64,000 nt of DNA from assembly GCA_964583605.1 (NCBI GenBank), contig CAZOWL010000006.1:25311-89310 (forward strand). The letters run 5' to 3'. This document shows, piece by piece, positions 1 to 8,318 of the stretch. The stretch comes from CAZOWL01 sp964583605 (GTDB taxonomy: Bacteria > Pseudomonadota > Gammaproteobacteria > Chromatiales > Chromatiaceae). The notes under the pieces are model-generated. The model worked only from the letters and a program-made list of their open reading frames with translations. It made no database searches and had not been told where the DNA came from. Position 1 is the first letter of the stretch. The number at the start of each line of letters is the position of its first letter. The translations under genes and the position numbers were made by a program.

Positions 1-382
1 CTAACATCATCGCTGTGTACCCGCCCGAGTCCTCCGCGTCGATCGCCGCACCGGCCGCGACCAGCCGTTTGACGACCTCGAGATGGCCGTTGAGCGCCGC
101 CTTCATCAAGGGTGTCCATCGGCAGGCGTCACGGATGTCCGGCTGAGCGGCCCGGTTGCTCAACAGCGCATCCAAGGCCGAGATGTCGCCGCGCTCGGCA
201 GCGACTAGCAGGGGCGGCGTAGGCGGGGCTAGGTCGAGTGCATCCGCGGGGTCATCACCGCTGCAACCGATAGCAATGGGGAGGCTGAGGATGGGCCCGG
301 CCAGAAGTCGCCACACCGGCGCTCGGGAACGCCTTCCAGGGGCTGACTCTGTGCTCGAAGAGCTGACACTGGGCCGAGACAT
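1..382 (-). CDS. Ankyrin-repeat lipoprotein, 3' end missing
   Basis: This gene runs off the left edge, so only about 127 N-terminal residues are visible. It starts at an ATG (380-382) with MSRPSVSSSS. A hydrophobic stretch LAGPILSLPIAIGC follows and ends in a lipobox-like Cys, suggesting an exported lipoprotein. After a Pro/Asp linker comes an ankyrin region: LLVAAERGDISALDALLS, then WTPLMKAALNGHLEVVKRL and VAAGAAIDAEDSGGYTAM, close to the ankyrin consensus (TPLh.AA..GH..vv..Ll..GA). Ankyrin repeats bind other proteins. The partner is unknown, and the lipoprotein call rests on the signal alone. Confidence 0.75.
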   Translation of the reverse strand, partial: MSRPSVSSSSTESAPGRRSRAPVWRLLAGPILSLPIAIGCSGDDPADALDLAPPTPPLLVAAERGDISALDALLSNRAAQPDIRDACRWTPLMKAALNGHLEVVKRLVAAGAAIDAEDSGGYTAMML

Positions 383-560
383 GGTGCGCCCGAACGGGCC
401 ATGATCCGGCTCCAGCGGCCGTGCCGAGCGCAACCAGTCGTAAGATGTAACAGTTCGAGTCATGGCGATCATTCTCGCCACGGACATCGGTCTAGCCAAT
501 GCGAAATCGCAAGCCGATTGACGCTGCTATCGAGTGCGCTCGGCGGCGCGGACCCGGCTG

Positions 561-890
561 CTAACCATCCTTGTCCTTGCCCGGTGCGTAGTAGGGTGTG
601 GGGAATGGGGTGACGTTCGAACGCTCGCCGGGGTCATGGATCTTGCCGGTACCCTCCTTGGCGACCTCGTCGATGCGGACCACGGCATGGATCGGGACCA
701 TGCAGCGCTGCACGCCCTTGAATTCCGACTTCAGCCGCTCTTCGGCCGGATCGACGAGCACCGAGGAGCCCTCTTCAAAGAGGATCTCTTCGATCTCGAC
801 GAAACCGTAGAGCTCGCCCTGACGAACCCGTCGGGCGTAGATCTCATAGATCTTGCCCTGATTGAAAAAGGCGATGCGAAAAACGCGCAT
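561..890 (-). CDS. DUF1820 family protein
   Basis: Small soluble protein of about 109 residues. The chosen start is the ATG at 888-890 (MRVFRIAFFNQGKIYEIYAR), which matches where DUF1820 proteins begin; an upstream extension to 944 is open but unlike the family. Family features are FFNQGK near the N-terminus, ELYGFVEIEEILF, and LVDPAEERLKSEFKGV followed by IPIHAVVRIDEV. DUF1820 is widespread in gammaproteobacteria and has no established function. The acidic, strand-rich sequence and lack of a signal suggest a cytoplasmic protein. The C-terminal tail (PFPTPYYAPGKDKDG) is typical of low-complexity ends. Confidence 0.8.
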   Translation of the reverse strand: MRVFRIAFFNQGKIYEIYARRVRQGELYGFVEIEEILFEEGSSVLVDPAEERLKSEFKGVQRCMVPIHAVVRIDEVAKEGTGKIHDPGERSNVTPFPTPYYAPGKDKDG

Positions 891-1514
891 GAAGCGGAGA
901 ATCGAACGGTTGACTCGACCCCATTGTAGCCCCGTCCCCTCCATGTGACACGGATTTCGTCACGTTTCTCGTTGAGGCGCTGGCGCCGGCGCAAGATACA
1001 GCGCCCAAAAGGAGGAGCCGCCCCCACCTTGCGGCGGGGGCGGCTCACGCCCAACCAGCGGGATCTTCAGGTACTGCGTGCGTCTTTCGGCGTTTCGGCC
1101 AAATACCCTCCAACCCCGACAGATTGGACGGCCGCCCTAAGGCCACGCCAGGGCCCGTGGCCCTTGACGCGATCCTGGACAGCACTCCAACCTGTCGACC
1201 TGGACGCGCTGACCATGCCGCGCGCCCGGGGCTCCCAGCCCCGTTTGAACATGCTCCGTGCAGGGAGTCGGAGTGAACCGGGTTCATTCCAGGTCGGTTC
1301 ATCTCGTTTTAAGCGATCTTCGTGCCATTCCATAAAAATTATATTTTACAGGCGCTTAATATTTTTCTCGGCATCCTGAATGCCGCAATCAGGTCAGAAC
1401 TTGACCTTTCTTGCGTGTCAGGATCGGCCAGGTCTTGCGACGCTGGTGGGCGAGATGGGTAGGATGGGGCTTGGGGCCCGAGTCGGCGGGGCGCAGCTGG
1501 GTAGGCGCCGATTG
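891..1514. other. Gene-free stretch
   Basis: No convincing gene is seen on either strand. The stretch holds one strong inverted repeat (1015-1046, listed separately). At 1330-1370 it has an AT-rich patch, unlike the surrounding GC-rich DNA. Short open frames here lack recognisable protein features or ribosome binding sites. Confidence 0.5.
1015..1046 (-). terminator. Candidate intrinsic terminator
   Basis: An 11-bp perfect inverted repeat (GAGCCGCCCCC at 1015-1025, GGGGGCGGCTC at 1036-1046) encloses a 10-nt loop. Read on the minus strand it is followed by CTCCTTTTGGG, a short T tract. It lies about 470 bp downstream of the minus-strand pair ending at 1515, so it could end that transcript. 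The long distance and weak T run limit confidence. Confidence 0.5.
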
Positions 1515-2192
1515 TCAGTAGGCCGGGCGGCACTCGCCGAAGTGGCAGCGGATCAACATCGATTGACTGCCTTGGCAGGGCACTCGGTGGATCTCCACAT
1601 CGGCCCCCGCGCTGACGAGCTCGGCGCCCTCCGGCCCGAGGCGACAGCCAAGGGTGACCGCCAACTGCTCGGCATAGTAAGCCCAGGTGCCGAGGGACCG
1701 CTCCCCCGCCAGGGCTCCTGCCTCGGGCAGAGGCGGGGGGCTCGGGCGATCCGGCACGGTCAAACTGGCCTCCCACCGGCCCTGCAGTGCCCGGAGGGCG
1801 TTCATCAGGTTGTCTTGATAGCGCTCGGTCACATCTTGCGACCGCTCCACGCCGGTGCCAGGACCATCGATCTGCACTGCACGCAGATGCACGAGGATGT
1901 CCTCGCCGTCTGCGGCGAATTCGGCGCGGACCCGTATCAGGGCGTAGGCGGTGCCTCGCTGATCCGGAGCCGGTGTCGCGATCGTCTGCTCGAACTGGAT
2001 GCCGCCTTCGTCGGTGGAGGTCACGACCCACCCCCGACTCAGCGCGGTGTCGACCGCCAACTCGCGGATCTCATCGATCCCGGCACCTTCGAGCCGGATC
2101 GCGGGCCCGCCGTCACCTTCCGTGCCGAAGGCGGCGATCGGCAGACAGAGGCTGAGGAGCAGCCCAAGCGGAATGCGAAACGGGGGAAGCAC
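1515..2192 (-). CDS. Secreted four-cysteine protein, paralogue of the upstream gene
   Basis: A 225-residue protein starting at GTG (2190-2192) with a signal peptide (PLGLLLSLCLPIAAFG). It lies 28 bp downstream of a longer paralogue at 2221-3264. The two share an N-terminal domain (GAGIDEIRELAVDTALSRGW; YQDNLMNALRALQGRW) and a C-terminal domain: WAYYAEQLAVTLGCRL, then EIHRVPC and IRCHFGECR. Four cysteines and the motif WAYYAEQ are conserved in both copies, so disulfide bonding is plausible for an exported protein. I recognise no named family. A role at the envelope is inferred only from the signal peptide. Confidence 0.7.
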   Translation of the reverse strand: MLPPFRIPLGLLLSLCLPIAAFGTEGDGGPAIRLEGAGIDEIRELAVDTALSRGWVVTSTDEGGIQFEQTIATPAPDQRGTAYALIRVRAEFAADGEDILVHLRAVQIDGPGTGVERSQDVTERYQDNLMNALRALQGRWEASLTVPDRPSPPPLPEAGALAGERSLGTWAYYAEQLAVTLGCRLGPEGAELVSAGADVEIHRVPCQGSQSMLIRCHFGECRPAY

Positions 2193-2220
2193 TGGGATGG
2201 GCGCGTTCTCGACCGCGGTG

Positions 2221-3264
2221 TCACTCTACTCGCCGGCAAACGCCATTATGGCAGCGCAGCCGGAATGTTGGCAGGTTCCAGCAGGCGACCTCGTGGATCT
2301 CGTGGTCCGGCTGGTGCTCGATCAAGACGGCCCCCTCGTCCGTCAAGGTGCAGCCCCGTGTCATCGCGTACTGCTCCGCATAGTAGGCCCACATGCCTGA
2401 TCGCGTGGTCTGGCTCAGTGTGAGCAGCCCCCCACCCGCCGGTGCCGCACGCGAATCAAGACCGGAATCAAGCCGCCCGCTGGAGCCTGGCAGCGGGGGT
2501 GCGACCAGGGGCGGCGGACCCAAAGGGGCTCGAGTCTTGGCGATCGCTTCCTCGTCATCATCCTCGGGGCGGGGGTTGCGGCGGTCAGTATCCGAAGGTG
2601 GCTGCTCACTGGGCTTCGTCTCGCCGGACAAAGAGGTCTCAGCGGCCCAGACCGCCTTCAATGGATCGCTGGGCGGGCGCGTCAGGTCGGCTTTCGGGTC
2701 ACCGTAGCGATAGCTTACCTCCGGGGATTGACTGCCGGAGCGTTGCGATGCCAGTGCGGCGGCGACGCGCTCGCGGTTAGCGCCCCATGTCGCGCGCAGC
2801 GACTCGAGCGAGCGCTGCAGGTCGTTTTGATAGGACGCGGTGTAATCGACACTCTGCTGCGTCTGCTCGGCACCCTCCGTCCGGACCTCCGCGCTCAAGG
2901 CAACCAGGACCCCGTCCGGTTGACTTAAGAAGTAGGAAGTGACCTGCACAATGGGGGCGGTGCTCCCCGCCGCGCCGAGGGCCACCGCCTGCGGCGAGCT
3001 CGGATCCATCGGCCGTTGCAGCACGATGCGGTCGTCCTCTTCCGCGACCAGGGTCCAGCCCTTGGAGTGCGCAGCGCCCATCGCGATGGATCGCACTTCC
3101 GCGAGGCTCGCCCCCGGCAGCTTAATCTGCGGCTTGCCGACGATCTCCCCCATTACGTCGTCGGGTGATCCGAGGCCCACGGTCGGTTGTGTGGCACAGC
3201 CGCTCATCCCTAGTCCGGCAAAGAGTCCGATCAGCACCGTCAGCAAAGCCAAGCGCCTATTCAC
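2221..3264 (-). CDS. Lipoprotein, longer paralogue of the adjacent secreted protein
   Basis: About 347 residues from a GTG at 3262-3264, preceded by GAGGGTACA (a GAGG ribosome site at good spacing). The open frame continues to 3321, but that extension comes from an interspersed repeat and is not used. The N-terminus is a lipoprotein signal (LLTVLIGLFAGLGMSGC). The conserved N-domain (LAEVRSIAMGAAHSKGW; YQNDLQRSLESLRATWG) is followed by a Pro/Asp/Ser-rich linker of about 110 residues. The C-domain has WAYYAEQYAMTRGC, EIHEVAC and LRCHNGVCR. The linker is absent from the shorter paralogue downstream. Function is unknown; probably co-transcribed with its neighbour. Confidence 0.72.
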   Translation of the reverse strand: MNRRLALLTVLIGLFAGLGMSGCATQPTVGLGSPDDVMGEIVGKPQIKLPGASLAEVRSIAMGAAHSKGWTLVAEEDDRIVLQRPMDPSSPQAVALGAAGSTAPIVQVTSYFLSQPDGVLVALSAEVRTEGAEQTQQSVDYTASYQNDLQRSLESLRATWGANRERVAAALASQRSGSQSPEVSYRYGDPKADLTRPPSDPLKAVWAAETSLSGETKPSEQPPSDTDRRNPRPEDDDEEAIAKTRAPLGPPPLVAPPLPGSSGRLDSGLDSRAAPAGGGLLTLSQTTRSGMWAYYAEQYAMTRGCTLTDEGAVLIEHQPDHEIHEVACWNLPTFRLRCHNGVCRRVE

Positions 3265-3298
3265 TGTACCCTCGATGACAAAAACATTGAGAATCTCG

Positions 3299-3424
3299 TT
3301 ACCATGAAATTCGCGAAGCACGTTCGCTCCCTCGCCCTCTGGGAGAGGGTTGGGGTGAGGGAACGATCAGGGGCGAGGCGACGTTTCATCATCTGGGGTG
3401 GGTCGCCTCGCCCCATGATGGTTA
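3299..3424 (-). repeat. Interspersed repeat copy A
   Basis: Copy of the roughly 125-bp element described in the findings. It is flanked by TAA on both sides when read on the minus strand. It contains the conserved GGGGCGAG inverted repeat and the CCCTCACCCCAACCCTCTCC block. Confidence 0.85.
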
Positions 3425-3458
3425 GCCGTTTCTCGCTCCCCCAGGTAGGCTGGGTCGG

Positions 3459-5600
3459 CTAAGGATCATCGCCCTCGGACACCAGCGCGGGGCGCGGCGG
3501 GCTTGAGAGGCTCGGGCGTTGCGGTCCCAGCCACACCTTCAGGGCGGTGTCACCCAGTTCCCACTGCCCCTTCAGCCGATTCTCGGCCGTCTTCTCAGCG
3601 AACACAAGATAGCTGTACTTCCCGTAATGAGGGACCTTGCGTGCCAATGCGATGACGGCCTCGGCGTCCGCCGCCGCGAGCCAGCCGATGGGTCGCCCCC
3701 GAGCCTCTTGCGCCAGTACGATGGCCTCGCGCGCGGACGCGACCTGTTGGGAAGGCAGCTCAAGACGATGAGCGCCAAGATCCAGGTGGAAGTCGGTGGC
3801 CTGCGAGGCGAAATCCTTTAGAAAACGATTGCCCCAACCGAGTAGCCAGACCGCCTGGTCAGTCGGCAAGGTGTCCAATGCCGAGTCGGTGGTCACCGAC
3901 CATCCAGATTGGCCTTCGCTCCAGTCCTCGGCCAGATTGCGGAAGGCGCTCGCCAGGTCAGGTCGGGCTTGAGCCGGCAGCACGATGAGCCCGGTCTTGG
4001 TGCCGAACAGCCGGCTCAGTGTCACCGGGGCCTCGCCGGTAACCAGGCTACGGAAGAGATCGAAGTGCGGGTCGACATCCAGGCGGATCGGTCGAGCGGG
4101 AACCGCCAAATCGAGCTCTCTGCGACGCTCGGAAAATGGTATCTCGAGCGATGTGAGCTGCGCCTGGCCGGTATGAACGATGACGGGGACCAACAGCGGG
4201 AACGGGGCCCCTTTCTGCGCCTGGCGCAATTCTCCGCGGACGCGGAACCTGCCCTCGTCGTCGATCACGGATAGATCGGTGACGTGCAGCTCCGGTGCCC
4301 CGGTACGCTCGGTCCAATGTCGAAAGAAACCTTCCAGATCCCGGCCGCTGACGGCCTCGAACGCCGCCCGCAGGTCGGCGAAGCCGGCCGTGCTGAAACG
4401 GTTCTCGGCATAAAAGTGCCGCAGCCCTTCAACGAAGGTGGCATCACCCAGCTGCCGGCGCAGCATGTGGATGACCATCATCGTCTTGCCATAGCCGATG
4501 GCCTGGGTGTCCGCGCCATGGCGGCCGCGGAAGGCCCGGATCGGGAAATCGCGTCCGGTGTCGACATAGTCTGCGTAGGCCTGGAGCGTGTCGCGCCGGT
4601 ACTCTGCGCCATGGCCTTGGCGCTCGCGCAGCAGGTGATCGGCCAGATAGGCCGTGAGACCCTCGCTCCAGTTGCCACTTTCGTAGTCCACATAGACTCC
4701 GTTGCCCCACCAGTTATGGAGGATCTCGTGGGGATAGGAGGTGTGCAGGATGAACGGGAGTCGGATCACCCGCGGTCCAAGGAGCGTGAACGACGGCATG
4801 CCGTAGCCGGTCTCCCAGAAGTTCTCCACGAGGGCGAACTTGGCGTACGGATAGGGTCCAATCAGTTGATCATAGAGGGACAGGTATTGGTCCGTGGCCT
4901 CGAGGTAGCGGTCGGCGAGCGCCGGCTCCGGCCGGCGCAGGTAGACCTGCGCCTCGGCGATCGGAGTGGCGCGGCTAGAGCGCTCGAACGGGCCGGCGAT
5001 CAGGTGAATCTCGTCCTGGGGCTGCGTCTCACGCCAACCCACCAGTATGCCGTCCTGGGTGGGCTCGAGGTTAGGGCCTGCGCCCTGCGAGACGGCGAGC
5101 CAACCTTCCGGGAGCCTCACGCGCAATGCGAAGGTGACGAGCCGATCCCTGTCGTTTGCGGGCTCAGTCGCCGGCGCGCTTGGGTACCAGCCGCTTTGCC
5201 CGCCGAGGAATACGCCATCGGCGGCGATGATCCCAGGGCTCCAATGCCGGGTCCGTCCCATACCTTCGCGAATCGCCGCGAGACCATGGCGAATGGTCCC
5301 GGCGTAGCGGAGCGTGACCGGTGAGCTGTCCGGCCGATCGAGCTGCCAGCGGTTCAGATGATGTGCACGGCCGACTCGGGTCAGGGCCGCTGTCCCGCCC
5401 TCCACCTCAGGCAGCAGGTCCGCATTCAGCAGGAAGGTCCAACGCCGGCGATCTTCCGGGAGCTGGATCCGATCTCGGACCTGGAGTCGGCCGGTTGCCG
5501 GCTCGATCGTCGCGTCGATCTCATGATGGATCAGCGCCGCGGCCAAGGCCGGCGAGAGACACAGGGCGAGCAGGGTCAGGAACTGCGTTCCGCGGGTCAT
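3459..5600 (-). CDS. M1-type (gluzincin) zinc metallopeptidase, exported
   Basis: About 713 residues from the ATG at 5598-5600, chosen because it begins a signal peptide (MTRGTQFLTLLALCLSPALA). The zinc site is HEILHNWWGN near residues 291-300, followed by WSEGLTAYLADHLL, whose Glu lies 18 residues after the second His. This is the HEXXH...E arrangement of M1 aminopeptidases, although one residue shorter than the usual spacing. The upstream GYGMPSFTLLGPRV region is the likely substrate-binding segment, and the C-terminal part is beta-rich. It should act in the periplasm on peptides. It is divergent from the ChaN-type gene, with 76 bp between the starts used here. Confidence 0.8.
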   Translation of the reverse strand: MTRGTQFLTLLALCLSPALAAALIHHEIDATIEPATGRLQVRDRIQLPEDRRRWTFLLNADLLPEVEGGTAALTRVGRAHHLNRWQLDRPDSSPVTLRYAGTIRHGLAAIREGMGRTRHWSPGIIAADGVFLGGQSGWYPSAPATEPANDRDRLVTFALRVRLPEGWLAVSQGAGPNLEPTQDGILVGWRETQPQDEIHLIAGPFERSSRATPIAEAQVYLRRPEPALADRYLEATDQYLSLYDQLIGPYPYAKFALVENFWETGYGMPSFTLLGPRVIRLPFILHTSYPHEILHNWWGNGVYVDYESGNWSEGLTAYLADHLLRERQGHGAEYRRDTLQAYADYVDTGRDFPIRAFRGRHGADTQAIGYGKTMMVIHMLRRQLGDATFVEGLRHFYAENRFSTAGFADLRAAFEAVSGRDLEGFFRHWTERTGAPELHVTDLSVIDDEGRFRVRGELRQAQKGAPFPLLVPVIVHTGQAQLTSLEIPFSERRRELDLAVPARPIRLDVDPHFDLFRSLVTGEAPVTLSRLFGTKTGLIVLPAQARPDLASAFRNLAEDWSEGQSGWSVTTDSALDTLPTDQAVWLLGWGNRFLKDFASQATDFHLDLGAHRLELPSQQVASAREAIVLAQEARGRPIGWLAAADAEAVIALARKVPHYGKYSYLVFAEKTAENRLKGQWELGDTALKVWLGPQRPSLSSPPRPALVSEGDDP

Positions 5601-5676
5601 CGTCTCATCACACAATCTGTCGTTGATCAACCGAACGATCTTGCGAGCGCCCATGAAACCGATAGTCTGGTCCATA

Positions 5677-6867
5677 ATGCCGCGATCACCCACCTCATTT
5701 CCATCGGCCAATCCAGTGACGCCCTTCTCTCACCGCCGCTACGTCGTAACGACCGCTATGGTCGCCGTCCTACCCGCATTGATGCTGGTGTCCGTCTCGT
5801 GCGCCACGGCCATCGAGACCAAGACCCCAGTTGTCGAGACTGCCGCCTTGCCCGACCTCGATGAGGTGATCGAGCGTTTACGCGATCGGCGCGTCATCTA
5901 TGTCGGGGAGAGCCACGATCGCTACGAAGATCACCTCAATCAGCTGAGAGTGCTCGAGGGCCTGCATGCGCAGGGCCAGGACTTGGCGATCGGTATGGAG
6001 TTCTTTCAGCAGCCCTTCCAGCCCTTTCTCGATGCCTATGTGGCCGGCGATATCTCTGAGGAAGAGATGCTGCGCCAGACCGAGTATTTCACGCGCTGGC
6101 GGTTCGATTATCGCCTCTATCGGCCCATCCTGCGCTTCGCGCGCAAGTATCGCGTTCCGCTGATCGCCCTCAATCTCGAGAGCGAGCTGATCGAGAAGGT
6201 CGGTGAGCTCGGTATCGATGGCTTGAGCCCCGCCGAGCGTGCCCGCCTGCCGGCGGATATCGATCGCGATGACCCGGAGTATCGCGCCCGGTTGCGCAAG
6301 GCGTTCGAGGCCCATCCGATGCTCGAGCGCAGCACCTTCGAGCATTTCCTCGACGTGCAGCTCGTGTGGGACGAGGGCATGGCTGAGCGTGCGGCGCGCT
6401 ATCTCAAGGCGCACCCCTCGAAGACCCTGGTCGTGCTCGCCGGCGCCGGTCACCTCGAGTACGGCCAAGGCATTCCCCGGCGGTTGCAGCAGCGCATGCC
6501 GGTGAGCTCGGCGATCCTGCTCAACGGGCGAGGCCGCGTGCCGGCGACCGATGTGGCCGATTTTCTTCTCTATCCCCAGCCGGCCGATCTGCCGCCGGGC
6601 GGCCTGCTCGGCGTGCAGATCGACAACGAGGCCGAAGGGGGCGGTGTGCTGGTCATCGGCTTCGCCGAGACCAGCGGGGCCAAGGAGGCCGGCATCGAGA
6701 AGCAGGATCGGATCGTCCGCATCGGCGCGACTGCGGTGACGGAGTATAGCGATGTGCGCATCGCGCTGATCGATCAGTCACCTGGGGTCAGGATACCCGT
6801 GCAGGTCGTCCGCGATCGGCTACTCGGGCAGAGCGAGCGGCTGACATTCGAGGTGGAGCTGCACTAA
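5677..6867 (+). CDS. ChaN-family lipoprotein with C-terminal PDZ domain
   Basis: The precursor has about 396 residues, and its exact start is uncertain (ATG 5677 used; 5653 and a GTG at 5716 are possible). The signal AVLPALMLVSVSC has a lipobox Cys. The haem-binding/EreA-ChaN-like domain spans roughly residues 60-290, with VIYVGESHDRYEDHLNQL and IGMEFFQQPFQPFLDAY and then LVVLAGAGHLEYGQGIPRRL. The last 80 residues form a PDZ-like domain (GVLVIGFAETSGAKEAGIEK, then DRIVRIGATAV). ChaN proteins are linked to haem or iron at the outer membrane. The PDZ domain suggests it binds exposed peptide tails, perhaps together with the divergent peptidase. Its TAA stop is the first triplet of a repeat element. 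Confidence 0.8.
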   Translation: MPRSPTSFPSANPVTPFSHRRYVVTTAMVAVLPALMLVSVSCATAIETKTPVVETAALPDLDEVIERLRDRRVIYVGESHDRYEDHLNQLRVLEGLHAQGQDLAIGMEFFQQPFQPFLDAYVAGDISEEEMLRQTEYFTRWRFDYRLYRPILRFARKYRVPLIALNLESELIEKVGELGIDGLSPAERARLPADIDRDDPEYRARLRKAFEAHPMLERSTFEHFLDVQLVWDEGMAERAARYLKAHPSKTLVVLAGAGHLEYGQGIPRRLQQRMPVSSAILLNGRGRVPATDVADFLLYPQPADLPPGGLLGVQIDNEAEGGGVLVIGFAETSGAKEAGIEKQDRIVRIGATAVTEYSDVRIALIDQSPGVRIPVQVVRDRLLGQSERLTFEVELH

Positions 6868-6988
6868 CCATCATGGGGCGAGCCGAGCCAGCCCAGACCA
6901 GGAAAGGTGGCCTGGCCCCTGATCGTTCCCTCACCCCAACCCGCTCTCAGAGGGCGAGGGGGCAAACGCGCTACGCGGATCTCGTTGT
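6865..6988 (+). repeat. Interspersed repeat copy B
   Basis: A diverged copy filling the whole gap between two convergent genes. Its first TAA is the stop codon of the ChaN-type gene. Its right end encodes the last residues and stop of the nicotinamidase gene on the other strand. The right flank has lost the TAA triplet. Confidence 0.8.
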
Positions 6989-7651
6989 CGGGGTGATCGA
7001 CAGCTTACTCGAATCGATGATTCGCACACCGCGGCTGTCGAGCTCGGCGCGCACGCGAGCGTCGCTCGCCGGATCGACGGCTCGGGTCAGGTCCCACAGC
7101 AAGTAGGTCGTGAAGCCGGAGTCGACGGCGTCCTCCGCAGTCCATTTTACGCAGACATCGCGCGCTAGCCCGCAGCAAAACACGCTCTCCACGCCGCGCT
7201 CGCGCAGATAGCCGCCGAGTCCTGTCGGCGGACGCTGTCCCTTTGGATCCCAGTTGTTGCGGAAGCCGCTGTAGGAGTCGGTGTCCGGATCCATCCCTTT
7301 GCGGACGATCGCGGCGAGCCGCGACAGCGGCAGGCCAGGATGCAAGCAGGCCCCTTCGCTGCCCTGTACGCAGTGGTCGGGCCAGAGTGTTTGCGCATGC
7401 CCGTGAAGCTCGATCGTGTCAAATGGCTGCTTGCCTGGATGCTGGCTCGCGAACGAGATATGGCCATGCGGGTGCCAATCTTGCGTTGCGACCTGCAGTG
7501 ACAGCCAATCGCTCTCCATCAGCGTGCGAATCCCGGAAAGGATCCGGTCACCCTCGGCAACGGCGAGGGCGCCGCCGGGCATGAAATCCGGCTGCATGTC
7601 AACGACGAGCAGCGCGGCTTTGGCACGCTCAAATGAGATCGACGGGGTCAT
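6971..7651 (-). CDS. pncA: Nicotinamidase (pyrazinamidase-type)
   Basis: 226-residue isochorismatase-fold amidohydrolase that converts nicotinamide to nicotinate for NAD salvage. The catalytic triad is visible: Asp18 in LLVVDMQPDF, Lys118 in IVRKGMD and Cys167 in GLARDVCVKW. The metal site is D58-W-H60-P-H-G-H64. The D-x-H-x3-H pattern and length match the PncA family rather than other isochorismatases. The last residues (SITPTTRSA) are encoded by repeat copy B, so the native C-terminus may have been replaced when the element inserted. It is convergent with the ChaN-type gene. No signal peptide; cytoplasmic. Confidence 0.92.
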   Translation of the reverse strand: MTPSISFERAKAALLVVDMQPDFMPGGALAVAEGDRILSGIRTLMESDWLSLQVATQDWHPHGHISFASQHPGKQPFDTIELHGHAQTLWPDHCVQGSEGACLHPGLPLSRLAAIVRKGMDPDTDSYSGFRNNWDPKGQRPPTGLGGYLRERGVESVFCCGLARDVCVKWTAEDAVDSGFTTYLLWDLTRAVDPASDARVRAELDSRGVRIIDSSKLSITPTTRSA

Positions 7652-7895
7652 GCTTCGCCTCGCTGTCCGCTGGGTTGGTTCTCTCGAGATACAATCTTAC
7701 GATTGCATTGCGGCCTGCGCCGAAGAATTCCAGCAAGGCGCTCGCGAGGATTGGGACCTGCCCGCTGAGAACCCGCTCGCGAAGATCGCGGTCCCAAATT
7801 GGAAACGGCGAGGGTGGGCCGGAGATACCGATTGGCCTTGCTGATGCGATGACGCTGAGTAGCTCGGCTTTGTGATTGTTAGAGGAGGACCGATC

Positions 7896-8249
7896 ATGAA
7901 CACCCTGACCCGCGAGGAGCTTAAAAGGTGGATCGATAGCGGTGAGGCCGGCTGGATGATCAATGTGCTCGATCCGACGGCGTTCGAGCAGGCCCATATC
8001 CCAGGGTCGCACAACATCTCGATCGGCTCCAAAGACTTCGAGGCCCGGGTTGAGGCGCTGACCGGCGGCAAGGACGGCCGCATCGTCGTGTATTGCTCGA
8101 GCTTCGAGTGTGACGCGAGCGACGCCGCTGCCAAGCGGCTGGAGCAGGCCGGATTCAGTCAGATCCATCGCTACGAGGGCGGCATGAAGGACTGGCGCGA
8201 GGCCGATTATCCAATTGAGGGTGAGGATACGAGCCCGTCGACAACTTGA
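7896..8249 (+). CDS. Single-domain rhodanese-like sulfurtransferase
   Basis: A 117-residue protein from the ATG at 7896, which follows AGAGGAGGACCGATC, a strong ribosome site that decides the start. It forms one rhodanese domain: INVLDPTAFEQAHIPGSHNI, then the active-site loop IVVYCSSFECDAS with Cys67 as the probable persulfide carrier, and the closing YEGGMKDWREADYPIEG. Single-domain rhodaneses move sulfane sulfur between thiols. Cys72 in the same loop is an extra cysteine. It stands alone between nicotinamidase and the RND genes, so its partner is unknown. Confidence 0.88.
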   Translation: MNTLTREELKRWIDSGEAGWMINVLDPTAFEQAHIPGSHNISIGSKDFEARVEALTGGKDGRIVVYCSSFECDASDAAAKRLEQAGFSQIHRYEGGMKDWREADYPIEGEDTSPSTT

Positions 8250-8318
8250 CTGTTGGCGCGGTGAACGCTGTTTCCACCCAACTTGTGCGGCTGTGGACGA
8301 AACGCGCGCGATCGCGGC

